Below are positions 34,217 through 47,131 of a stretch of DNA of 64,000 nt, in pieces. Each line of letters opens with the position of its first letter. Positions within the stretch are counted from its first letter, which is position 1. The stretch comes from Clarireedia homoeocarpa (Eukaryota; Ascomycota; Leotiomycetes; Helotiales; Rutstroemiaceae): positions 188,743 to 252,742 of the forward strand of contig LNKV01000011.1 of assembly GCA_001465935.1 (NCBI GenBank), read 5' to 3'. The position numbers and the translations under genes are program-made. The notes below the pieces were generated by a model. The model did no database searches and had not been told where the DNA came from. It was given only the letters and a program-made list of their open reading frames with translations.

Positions 34217-34640
34217 CAACATAACATATCTGCTGCAACAATAAGGAGCTCCACTAACGAAAAGAGAGCAGTAGATCTGCGGGGAAAAATAACAAAATCT
34301 GAAACACATCTACGACAAGTATAAGTAAATACACGGTGTAGGATATGTTTCTGAAATCTGAGACTGTTTCTTTGTTGTATAGTTACTAGTTATACATACA
34401 GTAAGTTAAGTAATATGTATGTAAAAGCTAGGGCCACCCACTCACCGCACACTCTCTTCATTATTCTATGTATATCCAACAACAACAACAGCACATCAAC
34501 AGCTAGAGCGTCCTACCTCCCACTGATTCAAACTCCTCACTGGGGAAAAGCTCTTCTAGTAACTAGCGCAGCTTGAATAACTTTAATTCCACGACCCATC
34601 TATCTATCGGCCGTCCAGAACTTGCTGATCAAGCTAGCCG

Positions 34641-35804
34641 CAATTCGAGTGCTCTTTCAGGTTTGTTTCTTAGCTCAGCACTTGCTGTTTTGAAATTCGA
34701 TGCTTTGCTTTATGGAGCCGTTCGATTCTTGTTCTTCAAGGTAACTTAGACAGACGAGAAAGATCATAGAGACCGGGCCAGAGAGAGAGGCGGGTCACAC
34801 TTAGTGCTGTCTAAAGCAGAGAAGAGAAAACCCGGGTGCAGTTCAGATGCAGATTAAAAACATACCGGGACATACCTACTTACTTTTATACATTTTGACC
34901 TCCAAGCTTCATTCATTACCAACAACCCCAAAAACAGCGAACAAACGAACACAGTAAGATGAGATATGATATGATATTTCTCACAAGACTTTCCATTCCA
35001 TATCACATTATCTTTCAAACTCTCTTCCTCACCACTGAAAACCCCCACCTCCATCTACCTCTTTCCACCCTCCAAACTTCCACTTCTCCTCCTCCCCCCT
35101 AATTCAACGACCCCTCTCAATGTCCATTTCATCTCCTTCCCATCCCTCCCTTCCTCCTCCATCCTGTCCAAAAAATGCCAAACAAACAAAACAAACGGCG
35201 GGTATCTTCCATTCCGCAAAGTACCTCGAGTAATTATCGCTATTATGTGCGCAGTAGTATGACGTCTCCCATTCTTTCCCTTCCCTTCCCATATCATCCC
35301 ATTCCATTGCCTCCCTTTTCCACATCCATATACCCCTCCTGTCTTATGTTCAACGTCCTTCACCTCATTTCATTTCATTCCAGCCCAACCAATCCCTATA
35401 CCCATATACTACAAGCAGGAAGAAAAAGGTTCAATTATTCTGCACAAAAAAAAAAAAGAAAAAAAGAAAAAGAAAAGAAAAACGAGACAAAGAAACAAGA
35501 AAAGAAAGAGAGCCCTTAGCTACCACCTTATCGTCTTTCGTTCGTCCACCAGCCACATTCCTCCGCGGTCAAATCATCCCCTCGCACTCTCCCACACCGA
35601 AGGAGTCGAAACCATGAATATGTGTGCACCGTCATGAAGATAGTGAGATAATCAAAAACGAACAATGTACTATAGAATTTATTTTTCAGAAAAAAAGTTC
35701 TTTTTGTTTTTGCTGTCAGTGCAAGACTACGCTGTGCGCAAAAACAGACCGAAAAAGAAGAGAGCACAATAGCTCATCTCACACTGCATTACCACCGTAA
35801 TCAC
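34641..35804. other. Intergenic, with A-rich purine tract
   Basis: No gene seen. A nearly pure A/G tract runs from about 35445 to 35512. The right end is probably the 3' UTR of the Boi-like gene. Confidence 0.4.
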
Positions 35805-38800
35805 TCAAGCAGACTGCGGATCCGGTAGCCTATCCTGCTTCAGAGTTCCCGATTCACTCGTAGTGTTCCCGCTCTCCCTCTTCGACACACCCGAAACCCC
35901 ACTATCACCCTCATGAGGTTCCCGATCAAAGATAATGCCTTGAATATTAAGGCCATGTTTATCACTCGCTGGCGTCTTCATAACTTCCTCCTCAACCTTC
36001 TCATCCAAATTCATCAGTGCTGGTGGACGATGACGCATCTGTCTCGCTTTAGCTAGTGAGATAGTCTTCTGCTGATAAGTGGTCGTGACGGCTTTCGAAT
36101 CGTCCCTATCAATTGTAGCTTTCATAAGTGCTGCCATCCACAGTCTTCCCTGTTTGATATTTGGTACTGCGAAGTAATGAACTGTTGGTTTTGTAAAGTT
36201 GACAGCTCTGGAAAGACCGGCCCTTGGGGGAACCAGTTTAAAAATGAACATTTGATCGCCTCCGCTTTTGCTTAACGATGATTCGGGTTCAGCACCTGCT
36301 TCTGCTGATGCGATTGTTTCTTGGGCGTTGATAGGACTTGTAGGGCTATTAGTTGCACCAGTCAGAGTAGCATGGAGACCAGTGAGACGATCATTATCGG
36401 CAGGCAGCACGCGATGGAAAGATATGTCAATTAATCCCTTTTCCTGGTCGTCTGTTTCGGAGTAATAGTAAGATAACCTGCGACCTTTGAGAATAAAAAG
36501 TCGGGGTTTCCATGTCGTCATCAAATTCGAGCTTTTCTTCTTCATCCACCCACTGTAGTCTGCATCAACCATTTGCTCTTGTGGCGTCTTCTTCTCCAAG
36601 CCGCGAGTGTATGCGCTGGTCTCTTTCTTGGACTTCTTCCTAGACGTTTGCGAGCTTTTGGGAGTGGTCATGGCAGTCTTGCCGTCGTGCGAGTCAAGGT
36701 CAAGACTTGGCCGAGCTGAAGCTGTACTAGACCCAGTCCTTGATGGTGAATGGAGTGGAGATTCTTTGTTTGATGATGCCAGGGTATCCGGTGATGTTAC
36801 GCGAGACTTCTCATGGCCAGTAACAGCATCTGAGATTGCACGTAGACCAAAGTGCCTTGATTGCGAAGCGGGTTTAATAGGCAATAGCCAATCAGCTTTA
36901 CTAGGTTGTCGAAGGCTAGCTGATTTCGGGGATGATGGTGAGTTCAAGCTCTCGTAAGACTTTTCTACTTGAAGTCTCGTCACTATCGGTAAGTCATCTT
37001 TGGGAGGTGGAACGGGTCGAGGAGGACTGTTGATGGAGCTTTCTGAAGGTGTTCTTCGGCGACCATTCGTAGAAAGCCCGTAGTACTTTTGTGCTGCAGA
37101 AGGTGGCGTTGTCTCTGTTATTGAGCCCACACTTCCAAATCTGGAATGTCTTGAATGTGCCGTTGCGGTTCTCAATCTTTGTTCGTCCGTGTAACTAGAA
37201 TTTCTCGAATGTGTCGCAGTACTACCTCTTTTCCGTAGTACATTTCTTTGCCGACCATCCACCTCACCACCCGAAAAGTAGCCACGATCTAAACTATCGA
37301 GATTTTTGGGAGAAGCTGGGTTTGATGACGCCTGATCGGGAGATCCCTTAGTGTCTGGCAAGCCAGCTGACGATAATGAACGACCAGATGAAAGAGGGCG
37401 GGTAGACGACATGCGACGATTAGACATTGCAGATGTCGCAGCTCCCAAAGTCCAAGTCTTGTCAAATGAAGCTTGTTTCTTGTGTGAAACTGTATCTCCG
37501 GCAACCGGAAGAATCCTGTCACCTGCGACAGCACTCATAAGTGAAGCTGTAGCAAATTCACCGACAGAGCTCTGCCTAGAATGATGTAAATCTCTAATAG
37601 ATGCAGCAGAAGGCCGGGGCTCGGGAGCAGCCCGATGACTATCGTACGGAGTTCGGGGCGATATTGGAGATGAGCTCGTGGTAGAGTTTTTTCTTGAGGT
37701 ATTTCCTTGAGGTTGTCGGACTTTGTGTTGAGATCCAGGTCCGTTGTTCAAACTAAGGTTTCTCGGTAACATTGTTGGTGAAGCAGCACTGATGCTCCGA
37801 CGAGCACCGTCTTCGGACCCAATTTCACTTCCATATGTACCGGTATTCCTCCTAGTCGGTGTCTCTCCGTTGACTTCGTCTTGAAGCGCTTTTATCTTTT
37901 GCCAGGTTTTGAGCCGCCGCCCAACCGAACCCAGCTCGAACTCTTTTAAGAAGACAGTAGTCTGGTCCATGCCAAGAAGCACATCACCAGCGATCTCTTG
38001 ATCTCGGAAAACTTCGCAGTGTTTCTTTTCAACGCCTACCGTAAACAGGTATTCCGCGACCTGCTCAGGTGACCAAGCTGTAACCTCCTCCAATGTGTGT
38101 GCATCCTCTTCTTCCTCGTCAGTCTCCTCTCCGTTGATATATGACATCCTTGCGTCGTGATGACTGCTGTATTCACTGCCTGAATCGTTAATTGTCCTCG
38201 GCGCCGATACGACACTGTGGTTCATGTCGGTTATATGTTCGTCAATGACGCTCAAAGTTTCGTTCATGACGGGGCTATCCTGTCCATGCGCATGCACCTT
38301 TGCCGCGGAACTGATACTTGCTGCGGTCAATGGTTGTTGAATTAGCTCCTCGGGGGCTATCGTTGCAGTTTCTGCAGCTGCCATGGGCGAAGATTTGCTG
38401 CCAGAGGACAAAATATTAGGAATGACTTGAGGCGGCTCAACGCTGGTAACGGCTGTTGCGGGTTCACTGCCGTTCTGGCCTTGTGCCATTGTTGGGAGAG
38501 ATTGTTGCTGTGCTGCAGGGACAAGAACAGGATCCGACGGGGAAATAGGGATCGGCGCAATGTTGTGATATGAAGGGGATGGGCGAGGTGCTAATCTTGT
38601 ATAAACTTGATTCCGTGTCAGTCTCAACATTCATGCGATCATCAACTGGGGGCGTCTACCTTCGGGGAATAAACCGCTTGATCCATTGACCAGACTCCTC
38701 CCTAAGTACCATCCATCGCCGAACTCATCATCTCGCTCTATCAACTCAACCCGGTCTCCTTTCGATAAACTGAGCTCATCGGAACTGCGGGCGGAAAAAT

Positions 38801-38982
38801 CATCTAACACAACTCATTAGTCGTATGCTCCCGTACATGATGGTTGTATTAGTGGTATTCCGAGTACATCAGTCCTTGAAACATCTTCCACAACCTTATA
38901 AACGATGAGACTTACGAATCACAATTAAGATTGCCCCGGGCTCTGGCCGGACCGCATCGGGCCTGAGAGCTTGAGGTTCCAT
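35805..38982 (-). CDS. boi: Boi1/Boi2-type SH3-SAM-PH polarity protein
   Basis: Scaffold of polarised growth, acting at the cell cortex with Cdc42 and exocytosis in yeast. Exons on the minus strand are 38982-38916, 38803-38660 and 38605-35805, coding 1003 residues. An SH3 domain lies at about 20-72 (VIHDFSARSSDELSLSKGDR, DGWYLGRSLVNGSSGLFPE). A SAM domain at about 246-312 begins VTAWSPEQVAEYLFTVGV. The PH domain at about 755-900 begins YSGWMKKKSSNLMTTWKPR and ends at GRLWMAALMKAT, with a Ser/Thr-rich insertion. Long Ser/Pro-rich linkers between them are probably disordered and phosphorylated. The first two exons complete the SH3 domain; without them the large frame would start mid-protein, which supports the model. 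Confidence 0.92.
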
Positions 38983-41728
38983 TTTGTTCAATTCCTTCTC
39001 GTCCACCCAGAAAGCTTATTGTTCACATCCGCGGATTATGCGACCCGGCGAATATCGATACCAGGCTATGCTAAATGGATGAATCGGGAAATTGGAGGAG
39101 ATTGCTGCTATCTTTGAAGACGAAGTTTTCTTGGAGCGGAAAGTTGGGTGCAGATGTATCCTCGATTTGCATGAACGATAACAGCAGACTGAATTTGTTG
39201 TCGCGACATGGGGTAGATAGTATAGTACAACGAGTGGGAGGTCAATCGCAGGCGCACGAGATGTGCGAGGTGATGGTAGGGTACGAGAGAGGAGGAGCAA
39301 GGAGAACGACTCCTGCTAAAGTGGATTTGAGTTGCTGTGGATCAGGGGGACTTGGTTGAATAGTGCGACATAGATGAATACAACAAGATTGTAAGGGAAT
39401 CGAATGGAGAATAGAAGATACAGAATAGAGTGGTGGGTAGGGAAGATTGAAGCGATATGGAATTGGGTAGAGGGTAGAGGGGAGAGGGGAGTGGGTAGAG
39501 GGGAGTGGGAGTGGGAGTGGGAGTGGGAGTGGGAGGTTGTCGAGAAGGTTGTCGAGAAGGTTGTCGGGAAGGCAGGTAGGTATTTGTTGTGGTGAGGAAG
39601 GTGGCGGCGGGACTGTTTGCTCAGTCTATTGCTTCGTATAATTGTCGCAATAAGTTACCAAAGGAATTCGTTCTGGCTGGTACGTTTGGAAGCAAGTGGA
39701 GTTTGGAGTAAATTATTGAGAGGACGGACAATACATAATTTTTCAATTTTTGGGGGGCACAAGCTTGCAAGTATGTTTGGTTTGCTTTGCTTTGCTTTGG
39801 TCTGGTCTGGGTGGTCCTGGTCTGGTCTTTGCTTGCTCACGTTCACGCTTCACGCTGCACGCTTGACGCTTTGCCCATCGACCGACCATTAACATGTGTG
39901 GAACCATGCTTCATGCCTCATGCTCCATGCTTCATGCTCCATGCTCCATGCTCCATGCTTCGTGCTTCATGCTTCATGCCAATAATGTGCGCGTTCTCCA
40001 CCCCAGGAAAAAGGGTTACTCCAGGAAATGGGAGGGTTGTGCTTCTGATAGGAGGACCAGAGACAGCTAGCACCGCATTACAAAGGGAGATCCATCCGAT
40101 TGGGGTTGTTTGCCAGCGGGAAGACTTTGTTTGTGAAGCCGTGAAGCTGTGAGAGAGCAAGTGGTCGTGGTAATACAAGATACAATCAACGGCAATAGGT
40201 GGAGGGGCGAAGTGAAGGAGTAGTCTTTAGGATTTACTTACTAGAAGTAGTCTTGAGGCGGGGTCTCGGGTAGGCCGGGGCTGGTCATCTTACAGCAGTG
40301 AGAGTAGGTGCCGCCGGCAAGGTATTCATTCCCCAGCAAATGCTTCCACGATGCTTTGTTCTGCGAGCTACATCGAGGTTTTGTTGTAAGATTGCTTTGT
40401 ATTCTGTGCCCTCTCCACTCTCCACTCTGCACTCTCCACTCTCCCCCTCCCCCCCTCCCCCCCTCCCCTCTCCCCTCTCCAAGCAGCCGTTAGCCATTTC
40501 TATCGTGTCCTACTTTGTACTGAGTAGATATTAGCCCAACCCATGTCGACCCTCGGCGCTTAGATTCTGCACAGCAACCACCTCACTCACACTTAAACTG
40601 TACCTATCTATGGCCATGTAACAACCAGCACAAGAACACACACATAGGACATAGGACAAGAAGGAACAAGAATATCGCTGTCAAATTCATCACAAGAAAG
40701 AAAGACAAAAAGAAAGACAAAAAGAAAGAAAGAGAGAGAAAAAGAAATAAATCAACAGAAAAAGAAAAAGCAAGACATTTTGGTGAATATTCTGACTCTT
40801 TCTTCTCTACTATTGTATAACCTAGAACTACTCCACGAGCGTTATGACGACAAAGGTCCAATCATTCACTCATTCAATCATCCAAGTATTTATTCATTAA
40901 TTAATTTGCTTCTCAATTCTGAATTTGCTTCTCCATCGAAAGCATTCCTCTCTCAGGAAACCCCGGCCAAAAGCCTCATCTCATGTAATTGGTTGGCATC
41001 GCCTAGTTACTGTAACAATTCACCTCTGATTTGGTTTATTATCTTGTTGGTGTCCAACGGGAAATCTACGGTGGATACCCAAGTCATATCCATATCCATA
41101 TCCATCTCCCCTCTCCATCTCGCTATCTCGCCATCCCGCCATCCCGCCATCCCGCCTTCTCGCCTTCTCTACCCCAAAGACCGGACAGCCACAAAGACCA
41201 AAGGCAGTGAGTGAGTGAGTGGAGTGGAGTGGAGTGGAGTGGGCAGACAACCTGGGAATAGGAATCTTCTCTCCTCCTCGAATACAGACCTTCATGCCCC
41301 ATTTCCATCTGCCTACATACTAGCATTGCATTGATTTCTTATCACATTCTACTTATCGTCCCAACAACACCAACGGAATCCGTGCTGCGACAAAAAATTC
41401 TGACCTTCCAAACTCAGCAACACATCCTCCGACTTCTGGTGAATGGTGAAACTTTCAGCTTTCCCGCAACCAGCCTCAATTATACTGCTTCCATCTCCTC
41501 ATGGTATGAACTAATCCTTTACACTTATCCCTCTACTTCCCCTCTTCTGATCCAGACGTCCCTCCCTCCAGGTACCTACTCCAAGTAGCAACGGTCGAAG
41601 ACTACGAGGGGCGCTTCATGCAAGAAGATTATTAGTCAAAGGATGAGCATGCTGACACTTCTCAAAGTCGACTTCGAACCCTCACAATCCCGGAATAAAT
41701 GAGGTCTCGACAAGAACAATTCTGAGAC
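38983..41728. other. 2.7-kb intergenic region with many simple repeats
   Basis: Separates two divergent starts. It holds a 6-bp GTGGGA array (about 39505-39535), a 7-bp CATGCTY array (39905-39981), C/T-rich runs with ACTCTCC units (40425-40485), AAAGAAAGA tracts (40695-40770), and CATATC, CCCGCCAT and GGAGT short arrays (41090-41240). No supported gene. Confidence 0.6.
39905..39981. repeat. 7-bp minisatellite, about 11 units
   Basis: Units of CATGCTT or CATGCTC follow one another with few variants (CATGCCT, CGTGCTT). Confidence 0.85.
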
Positions 41729-44700
41729 ATGCGCCGACCGCCCGATAAAGACGGGCATTCCGCCATGACCGATCGAGACGTCGTCACTTCGAATGCTACG
41801 TTAAATGCTTTCCTCGGCGGATCTCGACAAAAATCTTGGATGGTTGCTGCAGGAGGGGCACCGGTACGACCAACTCCCCGCCGTCCTAGTCTCACGAAAC
41901 CTTTGGACCAAAGCGCCTCAGACCCCCAAAGGTATGCAATTCTGTAGTAGAGGGGCTTGATTTATGCATATTTGTGCATGGATTCTTTGATGGGGACAGG
42001 AAATTACTATGACCGGTCTTCACGCAAGGGCGGGCTATTCACCATTTTTATCCTTACGGCCACTGTCAGATACTAGCTTTGCCCAAAATTTGATTGCAAC
42101 CTTTTGGTTGAGTTGTAGAATTGCCTGTGCGCCGTACATATTATTTCAGGTACCCAGTTACTTTTCGAAGAAATACCAGCTAACGACATACGTTCTTTTG
42201 TAGGAGTTCAGCAACACCTATACCCCTACGAGTGACGAGCGACGAACAAAGTTCAGTACCGGCGGATGTAGCGGTGCCATCTAGTGATCAATTCACTGTT
42301 GTTTCGAATACAGATACACAACGGACGCGCAGCGAATCTCAGCCGGTCCATGACCCACCTACAGAGGCACTAGAAGGACATGTTACAACCTCGAACGTTG
42401 ATGCAGCCCCAGCCCCATCCAGACCTGCAGTTGATGCCACTGGAGGCTCGGCCCAGGTCGATGAGCTCTCTCTAGCAGCAACTTCTGCAAGAACACCTCT
42501 CCCAGGACAAGCGCCGCATCAAGCGCGAGAAACGTCTGCAACGATGGCACCAGCTCAGAATATCTCTGCCGGAGGCGCATCACATACAAACATGAACGGT
42601 ACTGCGCCATTGAGGCATACGGAATCTTTGGCGATGCCACCTACACCAACAGTGACCTCCGAGTCAATCTCTTTACATCCTCCTTCAAGACGCCCACAGA
42701 CGCAATCCCCTACAATGCCTTCACTCAAAGCGCGCATTCCATTCCTGAATTTACACATCAACAAATCTGGAGGTATAAATAATTTGAATTCGGCACTAGA
42801 GAAGCCAAGGTTCAGCTTGTTAGAGAGCGCTTGCAATTCTGAAGATGCTTTCTATGTTGCATTACATCAGCTTTTTTGCGCTTGGGATACAAACCGAGGA
42901 GAAGTCACACGCATCCCAGGTCTTCCAGAGCCAGTCATTCTCGGGACAGCGTTTCGAATACTGGGTCAGTTGATTAGAGATAACGACGGGCTTGCACCGA
43001 GCCATCTCAAATGGTTTGCGGTATTTCCGAGCCCTTTGGCTGAGCTGATGGCAAATTCCGAGCCTTATAAACGGACTATTCATGAAGTTGGGATATTTTT
43101 AAGAAAGCTGGTCGCAGATTGGACGGCCCTAACAAAGGCCTGTACTAGTCGAGGCTATCCTCCTCTCGTTGACGAACTTATCGGTCGTCTCGGTTTGTTG
43201 TCGCCCACCTTGCAGAACATTGTATTCACTGCGACACGGCGGAATCTCGGTATTGTTGACGATGAGTTTGGCAATCGTATGGAGAAGATTTTTACGCAGG
43301 ATAGGGACGGTTACAGGGATCTCGTTTCTCGTCACAATACTTCTCAACCTCCGACCCACAAAGAGATTCTTGAAAGGAACCATGCAATCGCCGGAAAGTA
43401 CATGGTGCTTGCGGCCAGCCAACGGCAAAGGAGACTAGGAGTGGGATCGATTGTGAATTCTGTCCAGCCACAATCATCACCTGTCATCTTGGGAGGTAAT
43501 AGCACTGCCCAGCCAAATCATGCTGGTGTTGCTACCAGCGGAGTATTATCTGGGCGCATACAAACAACATCTAGAGAATCTCCTAGGCCTCAAGCCATGA
43601 CAATCAATGCGACCATGACAGCGCCCGGTACACAAGCGGGTATTCCCAGTCCTATCACATTACAAGGGTTGTCGATGCAGTCTCCAGTACAACAAAGTTT
43701 CCTTCATGGACCACCAATATTGCGCAACAATGGCGTCAACTCGCCTATAAACGCTGCACAGCAAGCACCAATCTCTCCACAAAATCCTACTCAATACTAT
43801 CCTCATACTGGTTATGTACAAGGTTTACCATCTGGCGATGCACGGCAAGCAGCGTATTATGCACAACAGCATATACAGCCTGGATATCAGCAATATGCAC
43901 AGCAACAGCAGCCGCAGTACATACAACAACCACCTCAAGCACAGTCTAATCCTCAACCAACTCGATTAGTAACAGCTCAAATGCCACAGCAGTTACATCA
44001 ACAACGAGAGTGGATACAGCACAATTTGCCCAACGCCCAACAACAGCAAGTTCCACTTCAATACTACCAGCTACCTTCAGCCTTGCATAGAGCTGGGCAA
44101 TTGAGACGCGATAGCATTCCCAACGCCACCTTACACAGCCAGATGCATTCTAGATCTAGTAGTGTTTCGAGCAATGAGCAGACTCTACCTCCAATGGCTA
44201 ACGGAACTATGCAGTCCCGTCATCAGCCATCGGCACTTATGCAGAGTTCAAGACCTGTGGCAGCGCAAGAGCCAAGCCGGCAATATGCGGTGGCCAATGC
44301 TTTGAAGCGACCCTTTATCCCCCCTTCGGGTTATTCCCATCCTTCACAGTTTCCCGATCCTGATAGGACCGCACTTCATCAAGCGCACATTCGTAGCCCA
44401 CGTCTAGTTACGGCTGGCATACATGATCACAGAGACGATGACGCATCTCGACGATATTACCAATTCGTGAAAGAGTTTCCCATGCCGCCAAAGAAACTAC
44501 CTTTCGAACGTGTTTTATCAAGGTTCGACTTTGAGATATCCGAGCATGCGTTTGCATACATTGCTAAGGATAAGGTGATTGGCACAGATCCATTAGCGAT
44601 CAGGGAGGTAAAATCCAAAAGTCTACAATATCGGGTACGGGGTGCTTTTGCGAAACAGGATACGAATGAGATATCTGTTTCGAGCTGGGTAGTAACTGAC

Positions 44701-45507
44701 ACTGGTTTTGATGACATGATGTTCCTAGAGATCAACGGTCGCGAATTGGAGATTAGACGCAAGCTGCATCATGGGAAGGACTTGCCTATCGATGTCACAC
44801 CATACATAGTTGCTGGAAAGAATGTGCTCACAGTTGCCATACCTAGATCCACAACGTCGATCAAAACCAAGGAACAGTTTATTGCGGTTGAAGAGATTGA
44901 GATATTGCAGCATAATGATATTATGGATTTGTGTCGTCGTAATCGGATCACAGCAGCAGAGACACTTGAGGGGATTAAGAACCGTCTCTCGGATCCGCTT
45001 GATGAGGACGACGAAATATCAATGGTCGTTAGTGATCTCTCTATCGATCTTGCGGACCCTTTCATGGCCAAAATATTCGAAATTCCTGTCCGTGGGAACA
45101 ATTGTCTGCACCGAGAATGTTTCGATCTAGCAACCTACTTGTTGACGCGGAATAGCAAGCCAAAGCGCCCTAAACAGCCATCTATGGTCGATGTCTGGAA
45201 ATGTCCCCTTTGTGGAGCAGACGCGCGCCCCTACAGTCTTCGGCTTGACGAATTTCTGGTCACAGTGAGAGCGGAGTTAGAAAAGCAAGACAATCTTGAC
45301 GTGAAGGCAATCTTAGTAGCTGCTGATGGTACATGGCGTCCAAAACCTGAACAGAAGCCAGCACACAAACGAAAATCGGCTACTGGAGAGGATGACGAAG
45401 ATGAAGACGCCGGAAGAATAAGAAAGAAGCGATCAGTCTCTGCTGCGGGGGCAACTACATTAGCGAGCAAAGCGGTAGTGGAGGTAATTGAGCTAGATGA
45501 TGACTAG
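41729..45507 (+). CDS. SP-RING zinc-finger protein (Siz/PIAS-like SUMO ligase candidate)
   Basis: Exons 41729-41931 and 42204-45507 code 1168 residues. The joint is phase 2 (AG+G), reading DPQ-R-SSATP. The N-terminal exon is basic and Pro-rich. The middle (about 440-800) is very Gln/Pro/Ser-rich with runs such as YAQQQQPQYIQQPPQ. A PINIT-like globular part precedes the SP-RING at about 1030-1075: IPVRGNNCLHRECFDLATYL then WKCPLCGADARPYSL, with the expected Cys-His-Cys-Cys-Cys set. The acidic-basic tail (GEDDEDEDAG, RIRKKRS) ends in VVEVIELDDD, an acidic-hydrophobic string like a SUMO-interacting motif. The role as SUMO E3 is inferred from the fold. The 272-nt intron is longer than the others here and might hide a small exon. 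A later start at 41765 is possible. Confidence 0.85.
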
Positions 45508-46222
45508 GGGTTATATGACTACAACTGTGTTGGCGCAACCGGAAAATTTGGGCGAAAAAACATTTGACTGGATTTGCTGTTTGCATAAGTTTCTTGGCGT
45601 TATCCATATTGCTTACAAAGGAGAGGATTTGTCTACAGCACTATTTCCATTTTGCTTTATTCTCATGGATGCTATACTTTGCATTTATATTGTCTGGCCG
45701 GAGTGTCTCTTTTACACTTTCGAGTTCATGCGATCCATGACATGGTTGGCTTCTGGCGTTTTTGTCGATATTTTTCAGGGCAATGGCTGGCGATCTTGGT
45801 TCTGTTTTTATTGTTCCGGTCACAAATACCCCTGGGATATGATGAAAATGAAGTGGATGGTCTTTTGCAAGTCAACATTTCACTGTATATTGAATGGGTT
45901 GGGAGAGCTGGAACTAGAGGCTTTGATCGAGCACGTGGTGGATGCGTAAGTTAGCTCGATAGCGTGCTGTGTGCAGCAAGTGTGCAATAAATACATCTGA
46001 ACCAAAAGAATCTTCAGTGTGCCTGCCTAGGAGGTTGGCAAAATTTAGTCCATTCCTCCTAAAGACTTTGTGATAAGGCGGGACCAGCGTTTCAGTGAGG
46101 AAACAGCGCAAGCTTTATTCGCTGTATTCCCTTCACTCAAGAGCCTCAACGGCCAAACAATCCAAGTCGACGCCCACACACCAAGCCTCCTCTAACAACC
46201 CGCATCTCCAAATGTGCATTCT
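45508..46222. other. Intergenic between convergent genes
   Basis: Converging 3' UTRs. A 150-codon frame at 45497-45949 overlaps the SP-RING stop and shows no family resemblance. Confidence 0.4.
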
Positions 46223-47131
46223 CTATAAATCGTTCACAGGGCCCTCAAGGCTAGTCTCCGGCTCACGACCCAATACTTCTCCAAGCTGCATAATAGTATG
46301 CTCATAAACCCTCGCCACATCCATTTCATATCCACTCTCTTCCTCGTCCCATGCGCCATCCCTATCCACCTCCATCCCATCATCATCCGTCGTTTCCCCA
46401 CCCGTCTCCTCATCCCTCTCCGTACCCGCCTCCGGCTCATTGCTCATAACCTCCACGATCAAAACACGCGTCGACTCCACCAGACTCTGACAGCGAACCA
46501 TATCCGTCCTACTCAGTCCGCCTCGTTTCCCGGACTGAAATCCGGGAAGTAGTTCCCCGGTGAATATATCTTCCCCTTTGATGAGACTCGCAAATGCATG
46601 GTCTAGTTTCCTGAGCAAGGAGAAGGTGGGTGCAGGCGCGGGTGGGAAGGCAGGAAGATAGGTGTTGATTGATAAAGCGATGTTGAGGAGGTAGGGGATT
46701 TGAAGACTTGCTGTTGGTTTTATTCAATCATCTTAATATCAATTCCACCCAATAAATCTGCAAGTAAAGAAACAAGCAAGCAACTAAGTAAATATAAATA
46801 CGAAAAGAGAATAGAAGAACATACGAGTACCCGACAGCCACAGCACATCCACAACCTCGGAGAGATCCTTCGCTGCGTCTTTCATGCTGGTGTATCCCGT
46901 GACTGTGTCGCCTTCTTCGGCGACTTGGTATTTCTTCGTGTACCGGCGAGAGATGTGCAGGAGGCGGCTTTCGACATAGCGCCGTGCGGCGTCTTCTTTG
47001 GCGGAGCCCGGACGGAGGGGGTGCGTGCGCGGGTGCGGGAGGTTGGAGGTGCTGGAGCTGAGAGAACTGGTGCTGGGGGACGGCGAGGGGAGAGATTGGG
47101 GGAGAAATCCGCCGGGTTCGCATGTATCCAT
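46223..47131 (-). CDS. Conserved fungal protein of unknown function
   Basis: Exons on the minus strand are 47131-46825 and 46710-46223 (264 residues with this start). After a Ser/Pro-rich leader comes a helical region with ARRYVESRLLHISRRYTKKY and DLSEVVDVLWLSGTPSLQIP; the intron falls between T and P of that string. LLNIALSINTYLPAFPPAP and FSLLRKLDHAFASLIKGEDI follow, then GGLSRTDMVRCQSLVESTRV. The acidic tail (GGETTDDDGMEVDRD) precedes a final helix. I have seen this pattern in many filamentous ascomycetes but know no tested function. The N terminus is uncertain: an ATG at 47238 opens a different frame that could join through a small intron. It is divergent from the CTNNBL1-like gene. Confidence 0.7.

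Larger units (their letters stand above)
33553..34640. repeat. Segmental duplication, copy B
   Basis: Same order and orientation as copy A. It is shorter because the 102-bp repeat array is missing and because of indels in the promoter. The promoter and distal flanks are at least as similar to copy A as the coding part. Confidence 0.85.

Noticed and set aside
38357..38560. Small frames inside the Boi-like gene
   Set aside because: Shadows of the 1003-residue coding sequence.
40430..41240. Simple arrays considered as a CRISPR-like or satellite structure
   Set aside because: Units are 5-8 bp without spacers; ordinary microsatellites in a eukaryotic spacer.
45497..45949. 150-codon plus frame after the SP-RING gene
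   Set aside because: Overlaps the stop of the SP-RING gene and lies in its 3' UTR; hydrophobic pieces but no family.
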